64,000 nt of DNA from assembly GCA_902523435.1 (NCBI GenBank), contig CABYZM010000002.1, positions 1-64,000 on the forward strand, read 5' to 3'. The notes under the pieces were generated by a model. The model had not been told where the DNA came from. It ran no database searches and saw only the letters and a program-made list of their open reading frames with translations. A program made the translations under genes and the position numbers. Below are positions 56,865-64,000 of the stretch, piece by piece. Origin of the DNA: an uncultured SAR116 cluster alpha proteobacterium (GTDB lineage Bacteria > Pseudomonadota > Alphaproteobacteria > Puniceispirillales > Puniceispirillaceae). Position 1 is the stretch's first letter. The number at the start of each line of letters is the position of its first letter.

Positions 56865-58376
56865 CTACATCGTTGCACCAATTTGCCAAGGGACAAATTC
56901 GTAATCACCCAATCCCTGAGCTTCAGATTTTGATTGCTGTCCAGAGGCGACATCCAGCAGTAACTGATAGATTTCACTTCCTTTTTCTTCAAGGCTCAAA
57001 TTTTCAGTCAACATAGCACCGGCGTTAATATCCATATCGTCAATTAATCTTTTATACATCTCTGTATTTGTGGCAATTTTCACGCAAGGAGACGGTTTTG
57101 AGCCAAAGGCAGAACCTCTGCCAGTGGTGAAGGTCACAAGATTGCAACCACTAGCAATTTGACCAGTGACAGATGCCGGATCATAGCCTGGCGAATCCAT
57201 GAAGGTAAAACCTTTTGCAGTTACTGGTTCGGCATATTTATAGACCCCATTCAGCGGTGTTGTTCCTCCCTTCGCTGCTGCACCAAGCGATTTTTCTAGA
57301 ATGGTCGTTAAGCCACCTTTTTTGTTTCCAGGGCTGGGATTGTTATCCATGGAGCCCCTATTACGAGCCGTATAATCCTCCCACCATTTAATCAGCTGGA
57401 CCAATTGCTGGCCTGTTATTTCATTACAGGCCCGCCTTGTCAGCAGATGTTCCGCGCCATAAATTTCAGGAGTTTCCGCCAGAACAGCTGTACCGCCTTG
57501 TGCAACCAGCAAATCACACGCATAGCCAAGAGCTGGGTTAGCTGTAATCCCTGAAAGGGCGTCAGAGCCCCCGCATTGCAAAGCCACCATGAGTTCAGAT
57601 ACCGGGCACGGTTCGCGTTGGCATTTGTTCGCTTCCGGCAGCATAGTTCGAACCATTTCGATGCCTGTCTCAACTGTTTTAGCAAGACCTTGTGTATCCT
57701 GGATATTCATCGCTTTGAATAGAGGACCTTGTTTCAAACCATATGCTTCCAGCAGCCAGTCTATCTGGTTCATCTCGCACCCTAGCCCAACCATCACAAT
57801 ACCAGCATGATTTGGGTTGCGTGCATATCCCCATAACACCCTCTGTAGCGCATCAAAACCCTCACCCTGACCAGCCATGCCGCACCCAGTACCGTGAACA
57901 AAAGCAACAACGCCATCAACATTGGGATATTTTGTCATCTCATCCGGGCCAAAGGCGGAGGCAATCATCCGAGCGGCTGTTGCTGAACAATTTACAGATG
58001 TCAAAATGCCAATATAGTTTCGTGTGCCAACTTTACCGTTTCCCCGCCGATAGCCCATAAAAGCATCTCTGGACGTTTCAGGCACCACAGCCACGGACTG
58101 CAAGTCTGTGGCAAATTCGTAATCAGCTGAAGTGTTGCGAAAATCAACATTATGCGTATGCACATGTTCACCGGGCTGAATATCTGTACTGGCATAGCCA
58201 ATTATCTGTGAATATTTTCGAATGGCTTGGCCTTGCTTGATTTTAGCCGTGGCGATTTTATGTGTGCAAGGCACGAGACCCACTGTTATCACCTGCTCAA
58301 CCTGAACGCCGGAATCAAGCTCAGCTGTAACAGTCACCACATTATCTATCTCACTAAGACGGATAAAGTTTTTCAT
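56865..58376 (-). CDS. UxaA-family dehydratase (altronate/galactarate dehydratase-like, SAF plus catalytic domain)
   Basis: GTRNYIGILTSVNCSATAARMI, LQCGGSDALSGITANPALG, NLVTFTTGRGSAFGSKPSPCVKIATN. Confidence 0.9.
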   Translation of the reverse strand: MKNFIRLSEIDNVVTVTAELDSGVQVEQVITVGLVPCTHKIATAKIKQGQAIRKYSQIIGYASTDIQPGEHVHTHNVDFRNTSADYEFATDLQSVAVVPETSRDAFMGYRRGNGKVGTRNYIGILTSVNCSATAARMIASAFGPDEMTKYPNVDGVVAFVHGTGCGMAGQGEGFDALQRVLWGYARNPNHAGIVMVGLGCEMNQIDWLLEAYGLKQGPLFKAMNIQDTQGLAKTVETGIEMVRTMLPEANKCQREPCPVSELMVALQCGGSDALSGITANPALGYACDLLVAQGGTAVLAETPEIYGAEHLLTRRACNEITGQQLVQLIKWWEDYTARNRGSMDNNPSPGNKKGGLTTILEKSLGAAAKGGTTPLNGVYKYAEPVTAKGFTFMDSPGYDPASVTGQIASGCNLVTFTTGRGSAFGSKPSPCVKIATNTEMYKRLIDDMDINAGAMLTENLSLEEKGSEIYQLLLDVASGQQSKSEAQGLGDYEFVPWQIGATM

Positions 58377-58742
58377 CTAACAAACTTCCTAGATAGGCGA
58401 AATGACTGTCATTGTTACCTTACATAGTTTGAAACGTAATGTACAACGCAACAAAAATATTTTGTCGTATTGGAAACTCTGTAAAGGTTTCTTAGCCCCG
58501 ACCTGCTAATTCAGAGTAGCTGGTCCTAGTGTGCAGATCATTTTCAAAACGGTGCAAGATAAAAATGTTTTATGTTTAAAAACAATAGATAAATGAATTT
58601 ATCCAGTGCAATAAGTTTGCAAGGTAGAGCAAAGAACTGTACGACATTCTTCATAGTTGCGAGATTTTATTTGGTAGCGCCAAGCTGTAAAGTACCCATT
58701 TCATTGGTTTTGTTTGGCAAATGCTTTGCCTTTTGACTAAAT

Positions 58743-60044
58743 TCAAAACAAAGCCTCTGGTACAAGCAATACTATTTCCGGCCAAATAATTATAAACCCA
58801 ACTGTTAGCAGCATTGCCGCCACGAAAGGAAGAATTCCTCGATAGACATCCGCTAATTCTCCACGACCCCTAACAGCTTGAACTACATACAGATTCATTC
58901 CTACAGGTGGCGTGATTAAGGCTAGCTCCATCATAATTACTAGGAAGATACCAAACCAGACGGGATCGATTCCAAGATGTAGTATAACCGGCATCACAAT
59001 TGGGATGGTGCCCACCATCATCGATAAAGTTTCCAAAAAACACCCCATGACCAGATAAAACAATACGAGGATTAAAATCATTTGTGTGGCATTTAGGCCC
59101 AGATCAGTAACAGTCCTACTCATAGCTTGCGGAACTCCAAGCAAGCCAACTATGAAGTTCAAGAAAAATGCTGCAGTAATAATAAAAAGTAGCATTGCTG
59201 AAGTCTTTATTGTCGCTATGAAGGCTTCGTGTAGCATAGGAAAACTCAATTCACGATTAATTGCAGCAAGGCCAAATGCTAAGACGACCCCTAGAGCTGC
59301 CGCTTCTGTTGGAGTAGCCCAACCACCATAAATTGCACCCATAACGATTACAAAAATACCTAAGGGTGGAACGAGGTGCCGTAGACGAAATAGGCGCTCA
59401 TTTAATGGGGGTACTTCAGTAACTTGTTCGGCCAGTGATGGCTTCCAAAGAACCGCAATTACTATGATTGTCATGAAAACAACGGTAAGCAGGATCCCTG
59501 GCAAAATACCTGCTGCGAACAATTGGCCTATCGATGTATTCGTTAATGCACCATAAATAATTAGGTTGACTGAAGGAGGTATCAGAATCCCTAATGTAGC
59601 ACCAGCGGCAATTGAGCCTAAGACTAGAGGTTCATTGTAAGCGCGACGTTTGAACTCATCAAGTGCTACAGTTCCTATAGTAGCGGCTGTTGCAACTGAA
59701 GACCCTGAGACTGCCGAAAACATTGCACATGCTCCAATATTCGTATGTAAAAGACCACCAGGCATTCGGCTAAGCCAATCTGTAAGACTTTCGTACATGT
59801 TGCGAGTAATGCCAGCACGAAGCAAAATTTCTCCTAAAAGTACAAAGAGTGGAATAGTTGTTAGAAGAAAGTCATTCATAACTGCCCAAAGACTTGTTCC
59901 ATAAGAGAGCAGAACTGGTGGGCCAAAATAGATCATCGCACCGAGTACCCCTGTTGCAAGCATTGCTATGCCAACGTGCAGACCAACAAACATGAGACCC
60001 AACATTATAAAAAAACCAAAAACAGCTCCGGTAAGATCGATCAT
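58743..60044 (-). CDS. dctM: TRAP transporter large permease (DctM)
   Basis: Typical DctM: PLFVLLGEILLRAGITRNMYESL, CAMFSAVSGSSVATAATIG, LITPPVGMNLYVVQAV. Confidence 0.94.
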   Translation of the reverse strand: MIDLTGAVFGFFIMLGLMFVGLHVGIAMLATGVLGAMIYFGPPVLLSYGTSLWAVMNDFLLTTIPLFVLLGEILLRAGITRNMYESLTDWLSRMPGGLLHTNIGACAMFSAVSGSSVATAATIGTVALDEFKRRAYNEPLVLGSIAAGATLGILIPPSVNLIIYGALTNTSIGQLFAAGILPGILLTVVFMTIIVIAVLWKPSLAEQVTEVPPLNERLFRLRHLVPPLGIFVIVMGAIYGGWATPTEAAALGVVLAFGLAAINRELSFPMLHEAFIATIKTSAMLLFIITAAFFLNFIVGLLGVPQAMSRTVTDLGLNATQMILILVLFYLVMGCFLETLSMMVGTIPIVMPVILHLGIDPVWFGIFLVIMMELALITPPVGMNLYVVQAVRGRGELADVYRGILPFVAAMLLTVGFIIIWPEIVLLVPEALF

Positions 60045-60565
60045 TTGCGGACCTCTTCAATTTCTTCACTAATAGTAGGTGGGGCCAGCACATCTTCTGC
60101 TTCTTTGAGACCAATGCGAAGAGCCAAAACACCTCGAAATGCAGTCCATAATGCAGATAAACCGAAGATTATAAGGCCAGTCATCCAAAGTGATTGAGGT
60201 ATCCATAGAGGTACCTGAAGCGGACTCGAAGAAACTGATCCAAACGTAAGGCTCTCATCAAGAGTATGCCATCCCATATACCCCATAAAAGCAGCGCCAA
60301 TCCCTAATGCTATATATGAAATAAGGTTTAGAATAGCTTGAACCTTTTTTGGTAACCTAAAAAGTAGAACATCAATGCGCGTGTGAGCTCTTTCAACAGC
60401 TGCTAGTGCCATACCGAAGGTGCCTATGATAGCAACTACATAACCACCGATTTCATCCACTCCCTGAAGCGAGTGGTTGAAGAGTTTGCGTGCAATTATC
60501 TCAAAAAAAATTAAAAAGGATAAACCCAAACAGGCATATCCGCCACATATTCCAACAATGCGCAT
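60041..60565 (-). CDS. dctQ: TRAP transporter small permease (DctQ)
   Basis: Four TM segments; FFEIIARKLFNHSLQGVDEIGGYVV; overlaps dctM. Confidence 0.9.
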   Translation of the reverse strand: MRIVGICGGYACLGLSFLIFFEIIARKLFNHSLQGVDEIGGYVVAIIGTFGMALAAVERAHTRIDVLLFRLPKKVQAILNLISYIALGIGAAFMGYMGWHTLDESLTFGSVSSSPLQVPLWIPQSLWMTGLIIFGLSALWTAFRGVLALRIGLKEAEDVLAPPTISEEIEEVRK

Positions 60566-60582
60566 ATGAACTCTCTTATTTT

Positions 60583-60608
60583 AGAGGCGCGCACTACTGC
60601 ACGCCTCT
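60583..60608 (-). terminator. Hairpin between DctP and DctQ genes
   Basis: AGAGGCG ... CGCCTCT inverted repeat with inner GC/GC pairs. Confidence 0.65.
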
Positions 60609-60615
60609 TTGTTGT

Positions 60616-61659
60616 TTATTTTAATTCAATGCCCCGAACTGCTCCAACAGTAGCATTCCATACTTTAGAGCAATCTGCATAACCAGCATTACAACTCTCT
60701 GCCCAACCAGGCAAAACCTTGTCCATTGTGGCAGCTGTGACCTTGGCTTGATCTTCCGGAGTCGGTTCGACTAAAGTCATGCCAAATTTTGTATAGTTTT
60801 CACACCCATCACCTCCAGTGTTACAAGCAATAGCCCAGCCATTGTTTTGTTTGGCCAGCGCCCAAAAAGCATTCTGGAAATCAGTAAATTCATTCTCTAG
60901 TTTTGCTTTTTCTGCGTCCGAAAAACTATTCCATTTATCAAGGTTTATAAAATGTGCATTCACAGACCAAGAAATTCCAAGAGGTAAAAAGTGTGTTGTT
61001 ACTTCAGGCCAGTTTCCAGTGTTACCAGATGTTGGAGATGTAATAGCACAATCTACTAAACCACGTTGAAGTGCAGGGTAAACTTCTTTGAAACTCATAG
61101 TCACTGGCGTGGCACCTAAGGCTTCAATCAAAGTTGACATAGATGACGTGTAAGACCTAATTTTTAAGCCCTCGAAGTCATTTAGGCTCTTTATTTCGGC
61201 ATTACAGTAAAAAACCTGTGGGCCATAGGGCCACACTGCTAAAGGTTTAGCATTAAATTTTTCTGCAACACGTTTTTCTAATTGCGGCATAAAAGCTTTT
61301 ACAACTTCTTCTAGTTGATCCATCGAGGTTGATACACCGATAAGATCAATTCCTTCAAGAAATGCATCGTCACGAGCGGCCGCACCTACGGTACTTTGAA
61401 CAATATCAAATGCACCTGTCCTTACCATCCTCAAAGTATCCTGCATATCGACACCAACAACGTCTAAAGGATTAAAGTTTATTGCGAGGTCAATACCGGT
61501 TTTATCCTCTAGTTCGGCGTAAAATTGCTTTTCTAGAGCAGTGTGGAATTTATGCGTAGAAACGAGCCCTGTAGCGCGGATTGTAGTCTCGCCTACTGCA
61601 GGCATGGCGCTCATTACCAATGTTGCCACTAGTGCAAAGAAACTGTATGTAAATTTCAT
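60616..61659 (-). CDS. dctP: TRAP transporter substrate-binding protein (DctP)
   Basis: Signal peptide; NDFEGLKIRSYTSSMSTLIEALGATPVTMSFKEVYPALQRGLVDCAIT. Confidence 0.94.
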   Translation of the reverse strand: MKFTYSFFALVATLVMSAMPAVGETTIRATGLVSTHKFHTALEKQFYAELEDKTGIDLAINFNPLDVVGVDMQDTLRMVRTGAFDIVQSTVGAAARDDAFLEGIDLIGVSTSMDQLEEVVKAFMPQLEKRVAEKFNAKPLAVWPYGPQVFYCNAEIKSLNDFEGLKIRSYTSSMSTLIEALGATPVTMSFKEVYPALQRGLVDCAITSPTSGNTGNWPEVTTHFLPLGISWSVNAHFINLDKWNSFSDAEKAKLENEFTDFQNAFWALAKQNNGWAIACNTGGDGCENYTKFGMTLVEPTPEDQAKVTAATMDKVLPGWAESCNAGYADCSKVWNATVGAVRGIELK

Positions 61660-61677
61660 TCATTATCTCCATTTGAG

Positions 61678-62577
61678 TTAAGTTTTTGCTGTTTGAGATA
61701 CAGCTGCGAAGTGACGAGCTATGTCTATTCGACGCGCCCGCCAGATCTGAGCGTCTAAATCCGCCAGATATTCAAGAATTTTTGTAACAGCGCGAAATCG
61801 TGCAGGTCTGCCGCCTATACGCAGATGAAACCCGATCGATAATGTTGAAGACTTTCCTGCGCGCGCTTCAAGCAAAAGTTGCTCGACCGCATCACATACA
61901 TATTCATACATTTCCGCAGACCTAACAAAACCGTTAGGGTGAAAAAACTTCATATCATTAGTATCAAGATTATATGGAACAACGATAAGACCAGAACTAT
62001 CGTGGTAAGGTAAATCGTCATCAAAAGCGTTGGATGTATAAATATAGCCTTCATTTGCCAGAAGTTTTCGGGTCCAAGAACTCTCTGAACCCCGACAAAA
62101 AAATCCAACTGGTTTTTGACCAGTTGCCGCTTTAATCGCTTCACCAGCGCGAATCAGATCATTTTTTTCACTATCGATATCAGTGTAATCTGCATTCGGC
62201 CGCCATAACCATCCATGACATGCTGTTTCGTGCCCTGCGTCCGAGACAGCGCGAGCAAGTTGAGGGCTACGTTCGACTGCTCGTCCACACATGTAAAAAG
62301 TAGCAGGTGTATCGGTATTTTTTAATACGTCAAGAAAACGCCACAGACCGACTCGGGTGCCATAAGCAAAGATTTGCTCTTGACCTAGATCACGCTGCCC
62401 TTTTGGCACGACACTAATGATCTCCCCAACGAGTTCTGAAGCTGAATCACCATCTCCCACTTGAAGTTCGGCCCCTTCTTCGAAATTCACTACCACAGAA
62501 ATTGCTACGCGCGCTCCATTAGGCCAGATAATTTCTGGCCTAGAACCTGCGTATCCAATAAGATTTCGTTCAAACAT
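61678..62577 (-). CDS. Stand-alone polysaccharide deacetylase/PuuE-like hydrolase
   Basis: VNFEEGAELQVGDGDSASE, TPATFYMCGRAVERSPQLARAVSDAGHETACHGWLW, VPYNLDTNDMKFFHPNGF, IGFHLRIGGRPARFRAV; start placed at MFERNL giving ATGTTTGA overlap with upstream gene. Confidence 0.85.
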   Translation of the reverse strand: MFERNLIGYAGSRPEIIWPNGARVAISVVVNFEEGAELQVGDGDSASELVGEIISVVPKGQRDLGQEQIFAYGTRVGLWRFLDVLKNTDTPATFYMCGRAVERSPQLARAVSDAGHETACHGWLWRPNADYTDIDSEKNDLIRAGEAIKAATGQKPVGFFCRGSESSWTRKLLANEGYIYTSNAFDDDLPYHDSSGLIVVPYNLDTNDMKFFHPNGFVRSAEMYEYVCDAVEQLLLEARAGKSSTLSIGFHLRIGGRPARFRAVTKILEYLADLDAQIWRARRIDIARHFAAVSQTAKT

Positions 62578-63301
62578 CAAATAAGCGTCCCCAGCCATGG
62601 ATGGTTTTAGGTTCCCCTCCAGCCACCTTGATTGATTTCCAAAGTGCAGTTGAGACACTATCTAGAACTGTTATTCCAGTTTCTTCTTCAATAAGTGGAG
62701 CCAACTGGGCTCCTCTAAAGTTTGTACAAAAAATCAGTATTGCGTCGGGCTGTTCGTTAGCAACAGCTCGGCAAAGTTCTAGTATGTCTGCCTCGGCATA
62801 CGTTGCAAAAGAAAAATTACCAGGATCTCCAAGATGTTTTTCAGCAGCAATCTCATACCCTTCTAATCGATAGTTATTAAGGATTTTTTGTTGAATTTCA
62901 GTTAGGTAGGGCGTAACAAAACTAATCCTTTTTGCATTGAATTTCGCAAGCAACTCATTCATAGCTAAAATTGAAGAGCAAGCTTTGATACCGGTCCTGG
63001 CTTCGATCTCCGAAATTAAAGCAGAGTCTTTTTCAAAACCTAACCAGCCTGATGACGTACCATTCCAGCAGATAGATTGAACTTTCGCATCAGCTAGTAA
63101 ATCTGCTGCCTCTAACATTGGAACATTACTAAATTGGTCCACTGAGTCAGCTTCCAACGATATCTTTAGCACTCTGAAGCGGCTGAAATGGGCCGAGATG
63201 TCAGATTGATTGGCCAGCATAGAAAAAGTCAAAGGTTCAAGAACAGTGTTTGAGGAAGGCGTAAGCATTCCAAGACGAGTACTGGCCAAGTCAGATATCA
63301 T
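62570..63301 (-). CDS. Asp/Glu racemase superfamily (maleate isomerase/arylmalonate decarboxylase-like)
   Basis: LGMLTPSSNTVLEP, ICWNGTSSGWLGF, ISFVTPYL, ILIFCTNFRGAQLAPLIEEETGI. Confidence 0.82.
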   Translation of the reverse strand: MISDLASTRLGMLTPSSNTVLEPLTFSMLANQSDISAHFSRFRVLKISLEADSVDQFSNVPMLEAADLLADAKVQSICWNGTSSGWLGFEKDSALISEIEARTGIKACSSILAMNELLAKFNAKRISFVTPYLTEIQQKILNNYRLEGYEIAAEKHLGDPGNFSFATYAEADILELCRAVANEQPDAILIFCTNFRGAQLAPLIEEETGITVLDSVSTALWKSIKVAGGEPKTIHGWGRLFDV

Positions 63302-63318
63302 ATGAAATACTCCGTCCT

Positions 63319-63975
63319 ATGAAACCGGTTCTTATAATTAATCCAAATGGCTCCCAAAAAACGACACAAGACATGGTTGGCATAACCAGACGATATTTGC
63401 CTAATGTAATGGGCTGGACAAATCATAAGGGACCAGAAATGATTGTTGATCAAGACCAGCTTTACGAGGCCGCAAATCAAATATCTGAAGCAGTTTTTCC
63501 GGAGGCAAGTGCATTGATTGTGGCTGCTTTCGGCGATCCTGGTGCTAAGAGATTGGCTGGTAGTATGGATATTCCAGTAATAGGAATTGCAGCTGCTGCG
63601 GCGCGAGAAGCAGTGTTGAGTGGAGTGTCCTTTGCCGTAGTTACTACCACTCCAAAATTGGCCCCTTCTATAGATGAAATGATGCGAGCTGAGGGGGGTG
63701 ACACTTATCTTGGATGTCACACCACGGAGGAAGATCCATTGGTTCTGGCATCCAATTCTGATGCGTTGGATTATGCTTTGATAACTTCCTGTGAAATAGC
63801 GAAAAAAGCGGGAGCCAAGCGCGTTATCATCGGTGGTGGCCCACTTAGCCAAGCTGCGAGCAGAATTTCGTCTCAGGTAAAAGTTCCCTTGATACAGCCT
63901 TTGGTTGCTGCATGCAGCGAGGTAAGTGCTCTTATAGAACATCAGCTACCCCACGTTCAAGATATTGGCCGATAG
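63319..63975 (+). CDS. Hydantoin/allantoin racemase-like (Asp/Glu/hydantoin racemase superfamily)
   Basis: VLIINPNGSQKTTQDM, ALIVAAFGDPGAKRLAGSMDIPVIGIAAAAAREAV, FAVVTTTP, VIIGGGPLSQ. Confidence 0.85.
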   Translation: MKPVLIINPNGSQKTTQDMVGITRRYLPNVMGWTNHKGPEMIVDQDQLYEAANQISEAVFPEASALIVAAFGDPGAKRLAGSMDIPVIGIAAAAAREAVLSGVSFAVVTTTPKLAPSIDEMMRAEGGDTYLGCHTTEEDPLVLASNSDALDYALITSCEIAKKAGAKRVIIGGGPLSQAASRISSQVKVPLIQPLVAACSEVSALIEHQLPHVQDIGR

Positions 63976-64000
63976 GTGAGCCAATTGGCTGGCCGTCTTT

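Noticed and set aside
63298-63942. 214-aa minus-strand ORF
   Set aside because: Antisense to the intact hydantoin-racemase-like gene; low-complexity, Ser/Tyr/Cys-rich translation typical of a shadow ORF.
1-64000. CRISPR arrays, prophage, integrase, transposase, toxin-antitoxin or restriction systems
   Set aside because: Looked for on both strands via the ORF track and by scanning intergenic DNA; none supported.

Overview
The window looks like chromosome from an alphaproteobacterium; this is inferred from gene order and product style, and a SAR116-like marine lineage is only a guess. Bases 1-20 kb are core genome: pepA 3' end, a 2-hydroxyacid dehydrogenase, hisN, a membrane cytochrome c, kdsB, pheA, SRP RNA (ffs), dnaX, ybaB, recR, rmuC, def, fmt, truA, dapE, dapD, argB, engB, yidC, yidD, rnpA, rpmH and gpt. 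A tRNA-Arg(ACG) at 20.1 kb marks the change to accessory, mostly catabolic DNA. A degenerate second copy of that tRNA lies about 0.6 kb downstream, followed by gene relics. After this come: (i) a 14-kb Liv-type ABC transporter plus catabolic operon (TIM-barrel isomerase, SDRs, MaoC, Gfo/Idh, CoA-transferase, acyl-CoA dehydrogenase, ketopantoate-reductase-like, divergent AroQ-like, MhpD-like), with no obvious known pathway; (ii) a purine/urate catabolic cluster (xdhABC, a NitT/TauT-type ABC transporter, allA, allE, a puuE-uraD fusion, uraH, puuD); (iii) acyl-CoA dehydrogenase/APH-like, BKACE, 3-hydroxyacid dehydrogenase, PhyH and UxaA genes; (iv) a TRAP transporter next to a stand-alone PuuE-like deacetylase and two Asp/Glu/hydantoin-racemase-superfamily proteins. 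The main leads are the two uncharacterised catabolic modules, a repeated solute-binding-protein/hairpin/permease layout in three unrelated transporters, the tRNA and pseudogene relics, a dnaX slippery site and a TM microprotein missed by the ORF track. No CRISPR array, integrase, transposase or recognisable defence system was seen. All calls come from reading the sequence; no database search was run.
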